Positions 1 through 15,291 of a stretch of DNA of 21,827 nt are shown here, in pieces. The translations under genes were made by a program, and so were the position numbers. The stretch is from NCBI GenBank assembly GCA_943704415.1, contig CALSCO010000379.1:1-21827 (forward strand). The letters run 5' to 3'. Each line of letters begins with the position of its first letter. Positions within the stretch are counted from its first letter, which is position 1. The notes under the pieces were generated by a model, which saw only the letters and a program-made list of their open reading frames with translations, was not told the origin of the DNA and did no database searches. The DNA comes from Parvularia atlantis (taxonomy: Eukaryota > Opisthokonta > Rotosphaerida).

Positions 1-194
1 CCGCCCCCGCCCCCACCCCCGTGGCACGTCATGGCCCACACACGACCCGCGCACAACCCGCCCGGACGCGGGGGCGCCGACCCGCGCCCGGCGCGCCTTG
101 TCGCCACACGCGCCAGACCGGCTATGACGTTTCACAGTGTGATTGGCTGGCGTGCTTTCACGTCCCCTCCAGTCAGCGCGCAGCAAGCCCAAAC
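1..194 (+). promoter_or_regulatory. Upstream region of ARPC3 with GC boxes, CRE-like and CCAAT-like motifs
   Basis: No gene is supported here; short open frames look like shadows of GC-rich DNA. The first 20 bases are a C-rich GC-box-like run. CACGTCA lies at 25-31 and TGACGT at 125-130, both matching half or core CRE/bZIP sites on opposite strands. GATTGGCT, an inverted CCAAT box, has its ATTGG core at 142-146, about 50 bases before the ARPC3 ATG. These are sequence matches only; promoter function is inferred from position. Confidence 0.4.
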
Positions 195-1020
195 ATGCCC
201 GTGCGCCGCGCCTTGCTCTCGCGCGCCTCCGCCTCCGACGCCGCCGCGCCGCCCGCAGGCCTACCACTCGCAGTTCAACGAGGACAAGGGCGAGTACAAG
301 ACCCTCGGCAACATGTTCCTGCTGCCGATCAAGACCAAGGTTCGCGGCCCCGCGCCGCAGGCCGACGCGGGCAAGCCGGACGTGATCGACGAGGTGCGGC
401 CGCGCTTTGCGGGGCACGCACGCCGCGCTGACACACACGCGCGCACGGCAGGCGATCGAGGTCTTCCGCGCCAACGTCTTCTTCCGCAACTTTGAGATGG
501 ACGGCAACGCCGACCGCGTCCTCGTCTACCTGATCCTGTTCATCTCCGACTGCCTCCAGGTGCCGTCGAGAAAGTCCCCCCCCCCCCCCTCTAACGCGCG
601 CGCGCTGCCGCGCCAAGGTCTGCGCCAAGTGCACGGACAAGAACGACGCCGCAAAGAAGCTCAACACGCTCGCGCTCGAGTCGTTCATCGTCCCTGGCGA
701 GAAGGGCTTCGTGCTCGGCGGCATGTACGCTCCGGCCGGCCGCGACACGGGTGCGGGCTGCCGCGTGTGCATCGGGCGACCGTGCTCACGCCGCCGGGCA
801 GAGACGCTGCGGCAGTACATCTCGCAGCTGCGCCAGGAGCTGACGCTGCGCATCATCGACAAGATCTACCCGGACGGCACGCCGAGCAAGGTGCTGTCTG
901 AGGCCCGTGCCCGCGCCCGTGCATATGCTCACGGCCCCGGTCGTGGGCGCGCAGTGGTGGATCTGCTTCGCCAAGAAGCGCTTCATGAACAAGAGCTTGA
1001 CCGAGTCCAACAAGGCCTGA
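195..1020 (+). CDS. ARPC3: Arp2/3 complex subunit 3 (p21-Arc)
   Basis: Structural subunit of the seven-protein Arp2/3 complex that nucleates branched actin filaments in the cytoplasm. Exons are 195-200, 259-393, 452-559, 618-750, 802-890 and 955-1020, giving 178 residues, the same length as human ARPC3. The first exon codes only Met-Pro and is followed by the family start AYHS. Later family hallmarks are LGNMFLLPIKTK, DEAIEVFRANVFFRNFE (split by intron 2), LAL-ESFIVPGEKGF, LRQYISQLRQE and the C-terminal WWICFAKKRFMNKSL. Introns are 51-64 bases, three of them exactly 58; intron 3 contains a 14-base C tract. The tiny first exon makes the start dependent on intron 1, but the protein is complete and the identification is firm. 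Confidence 0.96.
576..589 (+). repeat. C14 homopolymer in ARPC3 intron 3
   Basis: A run of 14 C residues sits in the 58-base intron 3 of ARPC3 (560-617), just before a CTCTAAC branch-point-like motif. It probably serves as a pyrimidine tract and is a likely site of length variation or sequencing slippage. Confidence 0.7.
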
Positions 1021-1147
1021 TGCGCCCCCCTCCTCAGTCTCTGTGTTGTCCACCCGTTCCGTGCTGTGTGCGCACACGTACCGGCAGCGCGCACTTTTCC
1101 CCATTGGAGTCCCAACCGCCCAGCCCACTGGCACCACCCGCCGACAG
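1021..1147 (+). promoter_or_regulatory. ARPC3-MESH1 intergenic region with inverted CCAAT box
   Basis: A 127-base gap between two same-strand genes. ATTGG (inverted CCAAT) lies at 1103-1107, about 41 bases before the MESH1 ATG, a spacing close to that of the ARPC3 motif. It follows a short T/C-rich stretch (CTTTTCCCC). No other element is recognised. Promoter function is inferred. Confidence 0.35.
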
Positions 1148-1896
1148 ATGGACGGCGCACTGCTGCACGCGATCGACTTTGCCGCGCGCAAGCACACGAA
1201 CCAGCGCCGCAAGGACAGCGCCGCGACGCCGTACATCAACCACCCGTGCGGGCGAGGAAGGGGCCGGCCCTCCCCCATCCGTGCTGAATGCGCGTTGCGC
1301 AGCATCGGCGTGGCGTGGATCCTGTACAACGAGGGCAGCGTGCGCGATGTGGCCGTGCTGCAGGTTCGCCGGGAGGCGCTCGCACGCCCCGCACGCTGAA
1401 GGGGAGCGGCGCGCACAGGCGGCGGTCCTGCACGACACGGTCGAGGACACAGACACGACGTTTGACGAGCTGCGCGCTGAGTTTGGCCCGGTCGTCGAGT
1501 GCGCTCGCACACCGGCACACCTGCTACGCGCTCACGCCCACGCCCCGGGCGCGACAGGGGCATCGTGCGCGAGGTCACCGACGACAAGAGCCTCGAGAAG
1601 CAGGGTGAGCGCCTGCCGCTGCCGACAAAATGGGCTCTGATGCCGCGGCAGAGCGCAAGCGCATGCAGATCGAGCACGCGGCGCACGCCTCCAACGAGGC
1701 CCGCCTCGTCAAGCTCGCCGACAAGATCTACAACCTGCGCGACCTGCAGCGCGAGATGCCGCAGGGCTGGACGGCCGAGCGCGTGCAAGAGTACTTTGCG
1801 TGGGCCAAGCGCGTGACCGACCACTGCCGCGTGGCCAACGCCGCGCTCGCGGCCGTGCTCGACGACATCTACGCGCGCGGGCCGGTCCGGGCCTGA
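1148..1896 (+). CDS. HDDC3: MESH1/HDDC3-type HD-domain (p)ppGpp / NADPH hydrolase
   Basis: Metazoan SpoT homologue family. Family members hydrolyse ppGpp in vitro and act as cytosolic NADPH phosphatases in human cells. Exons are 1148-1245, 1303-1363, 1419-1498, 1558-1604 and 1652-1896, giving 176 residues (human 179). Visible hallmarks are FAARKH near residue 11, TPYINHP (His32), VLHDTVEDTDTT with the HD pair His58-Asp59, REVTDDKSL, and KLADKIYNLRDL carrying the second metal Asp. The end has EGW-like QGWTAERVQEYFAWA. All metal-binding positions of the HD fold appear intact and no synthetase or regulatory domain is attached, so it is a stand-alone hydrolase. Introns are 47-59 bases. The gene is convergent with the PH-LIM gene, 38 bases apart. 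Confidence 0.95.
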
Positions 1897-1934
1897 CGTG
1901 CTGCGCCATTCGCCACTGCATGCCCCCCACATCG

Positions 1935-5210
<3,276 letters not shown>

Positions 5211-5242
5211 GTCACGCGCTCTGCAAGTCGGTATATGACAGC
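5211..5242. promoter_or_regulatory. 32-base divergent gap between PH-LIM and PEX6 start codons
   Basis: The ATG of the predicted first PH-LIM exon (minus, 5210) and the PEX6 ATG (plus, 5243) are only 32 bases apart. The gap includes GTATATGAC at 5231-5239, one of very few AT-rich patches nearby. If both starts are right, the 5' untranslated regions must overlap or be nearly absent. If PH-LIM really starts at 5051, the spacer grows to about 190 bases. Confidence 0.35.
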
Positions 5243-9540
<4,298 letters not shown>

Positions 9541-9623
9541 GGGTCAGACAAGCGTTGGGATTGGTCTCTCCACAAAGGGACAGACACAAAGGCGCCAACA
9601 CACAGAAGGCGCGGTTCTCCACC
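9541..9623. other. 83-base convergent gap, PEX6 / coiled-coil gene
   Basis: Gap between two stop codons on opposite strands. It is less GC-rich than the flanking coding DNA (GTTGGGATTGG, CCACAAAGGGACAGACACAAAGG) and must hold both 3' ends. I see no AATAAA signal and no hairpin. Confidence 0.4.
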
Positions 9624-10087
9624 TCATGCATCGTCGTCGTGGTGCACGCCGTGGCCGTTGGCGGGCGCGACCGCAGGCTGCTGCTGCGCGTCTTGCGCCG
9701 GCTGCTGGCCGATGCCCAGATGCGCGGCGATGGCGTCGACCACGCGGAGCATGGCGCTCATGGCGTCCTTGACCTCGAGCATGTCGGTCTTGAGCGTGGC
9801 CACGTCGTCCTTGAGCGTGCGCACGTCCTCCTTGAGCGTGGTCACGTCGGTCTTGAGCGTGGCCATGTCCTCCTTGACCTCGAGCATGTCGGTCTTGAGC
9901 GTGGCCACGTCCACCTTGAGCGTGCGCACGTCCTCCTTGAGCGTGGCCACGTCGTCGCTCAGCGACGCGTGCTGCAGCTCCACGAGAGCGTGTCTTTCGT
10001 GGGCGTTGTTGGTAAGACAGGCGGTGCGAGATGCCAGGGGCGCGAGAAAGCGTACTGCGAAGCGACGTCCAGCGCGTCGACGTTCAT
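9624..10087 (-). CDS. Small heptad-repeat coiled-coil protein, function unknown
   Basis: Two exons, 10056-10087 and 9624-9993, joined across a 62-base intron (donor GTACGC, branch-like CTTACCAAC, acceptor AAAG), give 133 residues. I do not recognise the family. Residues from about 24 to 95 are consecutive heptads of the form DVxTLKx, with Val or Met at one core position and Leu or Val at the other, and Asp/Glu and Lys outside. That pattern predicts a continuous parallel coiled coil. The helix runs into a hydrophobic segment (AMLRVVDAIAAHLGI) and a disordered Gln/Pro/His/Asp tail ending HHDDDA. There is no signal peptide or membrane segment. The start ATG and the splice give a clean frame (MNVDALDVASQ-HALVEL). 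The gene is divergent from NOB1. Confidence 0.7.
9766..9957 (-). repeat. 21-base heptad repeats with a 105-base duplication
   Basis: Inside the coiled-coil gene, 21-base units repeat in tandem. A block starting TCCTTGACCTCGAGCATGTC at 9766 recurs at 9871, exactly 105 bases (five heptads, 35 residues) later, and is followed each time by nearly the same units. This points to a recent in-frame duplication of a five-heptad block. Confidence 0.8.
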
Positions 10088-10386
10088 GGTGGCACGGCGA
10101 AGCGGTGGCGCGGTGGCGGGCGAGGGGCGGAAAGTGAGCGGTGCGCGCCAAACGCGGCGCGCTTTGGTACCTGCGCGCCATGTCGTCTGGCGCCAGCCGC
10201 AAGGGCGCCAGGATGGGCGACGAGCAACGGGTCCCGCATGGCTTCAGCTCACGGCCTCCTGCGTGTCCGCGCACACGAGCGTCGCGCCTTGCTACCTTGC
10301 GGCGCGGCGGTCTTGGTCGACGACGGGCAGCAGCGACGCAGATATGTATACTGCCCTAGATTACATTCACTAGCACCACAGTACAC
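10088..10386. promoter_or_regulatory. Divergent intergenic region with TATA-like element before NOB1
   Basis: At 299 bases this is the longest gene-free gap in the window. Most is GC-rich and featureless. The last 50 bases turn AT-rich, with GATATGTATA at 10341-10350 followed by TAGATTACATTCACTAG, ending just before the NOB1 ATG at 10387. The composition change and spacing (37 bases before ATG) suggest a core promoter for NOB1, or a short AT-rich leader. Confidence 0.4.
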
Positions 10387-11969
10387 ATGTCCGGGGCCAT
10401 GCTGCGCGCGCTGGTGGTGGACACGGCGGCGCTGCTGGAGAACGTGCGGCTGGACGGGCTTGCGAGCGAGCTGGTGACGGTGCCGGAGGTGCTGGCCGAG
10501 GTGCGCAGCGAGGCCGCGCGGCGCCAGCTCGCGCTGCAGCCGCAGGAGATCAAGACGCGGCTGCCCTCGCCCGACGCCGTCAAGTTTGGTGCGTGCGCAA
10601 TGCCGACGCGGCGCGGCGTGCCTGACGTGCACGCAGTGGCCGAGTTTGCCAAGCAGACGGGCGACTACCCGAGCCTGTCGGCCGTCGACCTGCGCGTGCT
10701 GGCGCTCACGTACATGCTCGAGGTCGAGCTCGCTGGCACGGCCGCACACCTGCGTTCGCAACCCGAGAAGGTGCGCCGCCTGTTGCGGACCGCGTTCGAG
10801 AGGCTGAGGCCGCGCCGCCGCAGCAAACGGTCGTGCACGAGGGTTGCCCGGCCGAGGACCACCCGCCGCGCGTGGACGGCCTGCCCGGCTTCTTCTCGCC
10901 CGCGACGAGCGCGCCGGCGTCTGTCGTGGGCGGCGACGACGAGCCCGAAGACCTGCCCGATGACGTGCCCGAGGCCGACGAGCCGGCGGGCGATGATGGC
11001 GAGTGGCAGACGGCGCCGGGCCGGCGGCGGCGCGGGAGACGCACACAGGAGTCGATGTGGACGGCCGACGGCATGATCGGCACCACGACGGCCGCTGAGG
11101 AGGACGCCGACGCCGACGAGGCCGGCTGGATCACGCCGGCCAACGTGGCCGACCTCGAGGCGCAGCAAGCCGCACGCCGCACGCGCACAGAGGAGGCCGC
11201 GCCGCCACGGACTCTCGTCGGGTGCATCACGGCCGACTTTGCGATGCAGGTGCGCCGCGGCAGCTGCACTGCGGCGCATGTGACGCTCGCTGTGCAGAAC
11301 GTGCTGCTGCAGATCGGCCTGCACATCCAGGACATTAACGGGCGGGTCATCCGCTACGCAAAGACGTTTGTGCTGCGGTGCCACGCCTGCTTCAAGTGCG
11401 CGCCCCCTCGCCCACGGCCCGCCGCGGCCGGCCGTGGCTGAGCCGCACGCGCGCGCACAGGTCGACCAAGGATATGACGAAAAAGTTTTGCCCCTCGTGC
11501 GGCAACAGCACGCTCATCCGCACCTCGGTCAGCGTCGGCGCGGACGGCGTGCTGCAGTATCACCTCAAGGCCAACTTCCAGTACAACCTACGCGGGACCA
11601 AGGTTGTGCCCGCACGCATGCGTGTCTCTCGCCTGCTCACGCGGCGCGCCAGTACGCCATCCCAGACACCAAGGGCGGGCGCGCGGCCAAGAACCTTGTG
11701 CTGCGCGAGGACCAGAAGGAGTACGTGGCGGCGGCCAACCGTGCGCGGCGCGTCGAGAAGGCACGCTCGCACGCGCGGGCAGATGGCACGGTCGCTCACG
11801 CGCGACGCAGATGGACTTTGCCGACCCGGACTACGTCTCGCCGCTGGTGTCGGGCAGCACGCGGTCGGACGGGCAGCGCGGCGGGGCGCACGGTGTCCGC
11901 GTCGGCTTTGGCCGCAAGAACCCGAACGAGCCGCGGCACTACACCGGCAAGAAGAAGAACGCCAAGTGA
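10387..11969 (+). CDS. NOB1: NOB1, PIN-domain endonuclease of 18S rRNA maturation
   Basis: Nob1 cleaves 20S pre-rRNA at site D in late 40S particles. Exons are 10387-10588, 10637-10770, 10824-11249, 11298-11395, 11461-11602, 11653-11760 and 11811-11969; 422 residues. The PIN domain opens with ALVVDTAALLE (catalytic Asp12), followed by VPEVLAEVRSEAAR and the second acidic cluster SAVDLRVLALTYMLE. A long acidic linker carries GEWQTAPGRRRR, then GWITPANV. The zinc ribbon has Cys282/285 (CHAC) and Cys297/300 (CPSC). The C-terminus has LRGTKYAIPDTKGGR and the basic tail HYTGKKKNAK. Intron 6 (11761-11810) is GC-AG and is required to keep frame. The stop lies 21 bases from the convergent PP2C stop. 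Confidence 0.94.
11761..11810 (+). other. GC-AG intron of NOB1
   Basis: AAG|GCACGC donor and GACGCAG acceptor, 50 bases. The length is not a multiple of three, so it must be removed to join VEK to MDFADPDYVSP in frame. No GT donor in the correct phase lies nearby. The internal GCTCAC is branch-point-like. Confidence 0.7.
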
Positions 11970-11990
11970 GCTTGGTGTGAATCTCACACG

Positions 11991-13019
11991 TCAATCAAGC
12001 GCGGCAACGATCACCGTCGCGTTATCAGCCTGCTCGATCGTCCCCGCGCGCTTGAGCAGCTCCTGCAGCGCGGTCTCGAGGTCGAGTTGTCTGTGCACGC
12101 GCGCGGCTGAGCGGCAGGAGCGCAGGGCGGGGCTATGCACCTCGCGACCATCTTGACCGCGCCCTTGGACGTGATCGTCTCCCACAGGCCGTCGGACGCG
12201 ACGATGAGGTAGCGGTCGCCCTCGGCCAGCTCGTGCACGGCCACGTGCGGCTCGCTCGACGCGCCCACGCGGTGCGCGACCTCGTCGCCGAGCGAGCGCG
12301 ACATCGCCAGGCCCGGGTACGGCATCGTCCCCTTGTACAGGCGCAGCGGCCCTGCAGCGCGCCGTCAGTCGCTGCGCACGGCCGCCACCGCTGCTGCCGC
12401 ACCCCCGGCGGCCTCGGCCTCCACCCGCCCGCCGGCCGCGACCGCGCGCGCGACCTCGTCCGGCGCATCGTCCCAGTGGTCGTCGCTGCGCGCCGTGTCA
12501 GCACTGCGCTGCGAGCCGAGCCCGCGCGCACATCGACAACTCCTCGGCAGCGAAGCGCGGCGCGGACGGCGTGCCGGCGTCGTCGTCGGCGGCCGCGGCG
12601 GCCTGCTGCGCGCGCTGCCGCCCGAGCACTACGCGGCTGTCGCCGACGTTTGCGACGACGACGCGGCCGCGACGGACGAGCACGAGCGAGGCGGTGGTGC
12701 CGCTCATGTACAGGTCGATGCCCGACTCGCCCGCGAGCGCCGCATCGACGTCGGCGAAGAGGCGCACGAGCGCGGCGCGCGGGTCGGCGTCGATCGCAGC
12801 CGCGCCGAGCGTGCGCAGGCGCGGCGGGAGGTGCTGGAGCACCCACTGGGCGACGTCGCCGCCGCGGTCGCCGTGGCCGTCGAGCACGAGCAGCAGGGCT
12901 GTCGCGCCCTCGCCACCGTCGCCGTCCAGGCCGAACGCGAGGTCGACGGCGGCGCGGTCCTGGTTGTACGGCCGCGCCCCCTGCGCCGTGCCATGCCGGG
13001 CGTCCGTGACGCCGCGCAT
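11991..13019 (-). CDS. PP2C-family (PPM) Ser/Thr protein phosphatase
   Basis: Metal-dependent phosphatase catalytic domain with no added domains. Exons are 12532-13019, 12403-12485, 12141-12351 and 11991-12090; 293 residues. PPM motifs appear in order: YNQDRA near the N-terminus, [10 protein letters not shown] (metal Asp-Gly), [30 protein letters not shown] in the usual LT-DHkp position, [21 protein letters not shown] (metal Asp) and ADNATVIV (metal Asp). All metal-ligand aspartates are present, so it should be active. Residues about 142-155 form an Ala/Asp-rich insert between motifs. The start at 13019 gives [20 protein letters not shown], the normal PP2C opening, with no targeting peptide. 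The substrate cannot be read from the sequence. It is divergent from SmD3. Confidence 0.93.
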
Positions 13020-13183
13020 GCCTACCGACCGCTAACCGCAATGCGCACCGGGACGCACGCAGTCGACCCCACTCAGCGCCCGACGTGGCTGTCGCTCTCT
13101 CTTTTGCCCGGCCGCCTCACTCGCCGCCTCCCGCCTCGCGCAGCAGCAGCCCGCGCCCGCCCCGCTCCACCGCCGCGAAAGCC
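13020..13183. promoter_or_regulatory. Divergent promoter region PP2C / SmD3
   Basis: 164 bases between opposite start codons. It contains CGACCGCTAACCGCAATG near 13025-13042, and a CTCTCTCTTTTGCCC pyrimidine patch near 13094-13108 on the SmD3 side. No TATA or CCAAT box is seen. A bidirectional promoter is inferred only from gene orientation. Confidence 0.3.
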
Positions 13184-13846
13184 ATGTCGACCATCGGCGT
13201 GCCCATCAAGCTGCTGCACGAGGCGCAGGGCCACATCGTCACGTGCGAGCTCAAGACCGGCGAGGTGCACCCTCGCCGCCTCTCTCTCGCTCGCTGTCTC
13301 GCTCACGCCAGGGCGCGCGCCCGCACCCCCCGCCGCACGCCGCCAGATCTACCGCGGCAGCCTCGTCGAGGCCGAGGACAACATGAACTGCCAGATGGCG
13401 CAGGTGTCGATGACGACGCGGTGCGCCGCTGCCCTTTCCCTTTCCTCGCTGCTCAACGGCCAACCGCGCGGCGCGGCGCGCAGGGACGGCCGCGTGTTCG
13501 CATTAGAACAGGTGTATATCCGCGGCTCGCATGTGCGCCTCTTCATCATCCCCGACGCGGTGTGCGCCCGTCCTGCCCACGACGGCCCCACTCACACCCG
13601 CGCAGCTCAAGAACGCGCCCATGTTCAAGAAGGTTGGCCAGGCAGCCAAGGCGCGCGCCGGTGCTGCGCGTGGGAAGTCGTCGGCGATGCGCGGGCAGGG
13701 TGCGTGGGTCCGATTCGCTCGCTTGCTCGGCGATGTGCTGACGGACCGCCGCAGTAAAACGCGGCGGCCGTGGCGGCCCCGGCGGTCCTGGCCGTGGCGG
13801 CCCCGGCGGTCCTGGCCGCGGCGGCGCTCCTCGCGGCGGCCGGTGA
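13184..13846 (+). CDS. SNRPD3: Spliceosomal Sm protein D3
   Basis: Core member of the heptameric Sm ring on U1, U2, U4 and U5 snRNPs. Exons are 13184-13264, 13347-13420, 13484-13559, 13606-13699 and 13755-13846; 138 residues. It begins [20 protein letters not shown], close to animal SmD3. The Sm1 motif continues [15 protein letters not shown], Sm2 is [18 protein letters not shown], then LKNAPMFKK. The C-terminus is an RGG/Pro-Gly repeat ([13 protein letters not shown] twice), the expected target of arginine methylation and SMN-type assembly. Introns are 46-82 bases. The first (82) is the longest well-supported intron here apart from those at the PH-LIM 5' end. All exon phases close. Confidence 0.96.
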
Positions 13847-13966
13847 GTGTGCGGCGTCGAGTCAAAAGCAAGAACGAGGCGAGCAAGCCGGCGACCGATG
13901 TGGGCGAGTGTTAGAGAGAGAGAGAGAGAGAGAGAGGAGCAGGTGTCGTTTTCGCTCGGCAGGTCG
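13847..13966. other. Convergent gap SmD3 / MOB1 with (AG)12 microsatellite
   Basis: 120 bases between opposite stop codons, holding both 3' ends. A perfect (AG)12 run lies at 13913-13936. The rest includes GTCAAAAGCAAGAACGAGG but no clear polyadenylation signal. Confidence 0.6.
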
Positions 13967-15264
13967 TTACACGCGCGGTGGCACTGGCGGGGGGCGCGCG
14001 GGCTTGTTGGGCGGCGGTGGTGTGTGGGAGGGCTTGGCCTGTGCGAGCGGCGTTGGCGGTGATGTCGGCTTGCCCGCTGGCGGCGCTGGTGGTGATGTCG
14101 GCTTGCCCGCTGGCGGCGGCGGTGGCGGCATCGGCTTGCCGACTGGCACGAGGAGCCCGCCTGGTAGAAAGTGAGCACATCGACCGACCAGCCCTCGCGC
14201 GCACCGGAGCTTGAGGCCTGCCGCGACGCACGGGGCGCGGGCATGGTCGGCGGGCCGCTGTCCTGCTGGAGACGCTTGATCATGTCCGCCTGCAAACGCG
14301 CCCCTCTCAGCCGCCGCACACGCCGGCACGCGCCGCACCAGCGGACTGAACTCCTTGTCCTCGACCAGCCGGAACTCGGTCGCAAAATAGTACAGGTGCA
14401 TGAACGCCAGGTTGACGTGCGTCTCGGCCCCGAGCTCTGCCGCTCGTGAGCGTGCGCCGCTCGCTGGCCGCCGCGCACACGCACCGGTGATCGTGTCAAA
14501 GTGGTGGATGAAGAGGTGCGCGTAGACGCGCGTGAGGCGCTTGAAGATGTTGGCGCAGGTCGCGCGAAAGTCCTTCGGGTACGGCACGGCTGGCGCGCGT
14601 CCCTCAGCCTCTGAACGAAGCGCCCACACGGGGTGCGCACCGGTCGTCGGCGGGAAGACGATCTCGTCGGCCAGCAGGTTGTCGATCCATGTCATGAGCA
14701 GGTCGATGTACTCGGGCGCAGGCACGACCGTCGCCGTCTTGAACCGCACGCTGCGCTCATCCTTCCACAGGTAGTCAAATCTGGCGCGCATCGGTCAGCG
14801 GCCCCTGCCGGCTGCGCGCACGCCCGCGCACTGGGTGCCCGCGGCCATCTTCGGGCAGGTCTGCGTCGTGCACGCGTCGCTCAGCGCGCCGTAGATGACG
14901 TTGGCGCGGTTGAAGAAGTCCACGACTGCGCACGCACGTTGGGGCATCGCACGTGCGGGCGTCGCGGCGCCGCACCGTGCACCGCCAGCCAATCGTTCAG
15001 GTCGCTCTCGGGCGGCAGGCGCACCGACTGCGCATCGCGCGGTTGGCGCACGGCAAGCGCACAGCACGCGCACGCGCACCTCGCGCACGTTACGTCCGGC
15101 CTTGAGCAGCGCCTTGGACTTTTTGTGCAGCTCGTAGCGCAGCGTCCCTGCGCCACCGCGTCAGGGCCATCATCGCGTCGCCCCGCGGCAGCACGCGCAC
15201 CCGGCTCGTGCCGGCGCTTCGGCTTGAACGTCTTCTCCTTGGCGAACACAGCGCTCAGCATCAC
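13967..15264 (-). CDS. MOB1: MOB1-family kinase activator with proline-rich C-terminal tail
   Basis: Mob1 binds and activates NDR/LATS kinases in the Hippo / mitotic-exit network. Exons are 15201-15264, 15080-15147, 14976-15027, 14832-14925, 14641-14780, 14485-14589, 14339-14436, 14205-14289 and 13967-14160; 299 residues (human MOB1A 216). The start resembles animals: FAKEKTFKPKRRHEPGT. Then come LPPESDLNDWLAVHVVDFFN, zinc Cys80 and Cys85 (DACTTQTCPKM), PEYIDLLMTWIDNLL, FPKDF-like YPKDFRATC and zinc His164/His169 (VYAHLFIHHFD). From about residue 236 a tail of PPPPPPAGKPTSPPAPPAGKP type follows, absent from ordinary MOB1; it offers SH3, WW or profilin ligands. Exon phases all close, and the last intron (14161-14204) leads directly into the tail. 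The start lies 27 bases after the histidine kinase stop. Confidence 0.93.
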
Positions 15265-15291
15265 CGCCGCAACAAATCGGTCACAGCCGCA
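15265..15291 (-). other. 27-base gap between kinase stop and MOB1 start
   Basis: Both genes are on the minus strand. Only 27 bases separate the TGA of the histidine kinase (15292-15294) from the MOB1 ATG at 15264. This leaves no room for a separate 3' end plus promoter unless transcripts overlap. Confidence 0.6.

Noticed and set aside
13755-13846. RGG-coding GGC/CGT repeats as an independent tandem repeat element
   Set aside because: They are the expected RGG tail of SmD3 in the correct frame.
13546-14640. 364-residue minus-strand frame rich in Arg, Ser, His and Pro
   Set aside because: It overlaps MOB1 exons in another frame and the SmD3 antisense; no domain.
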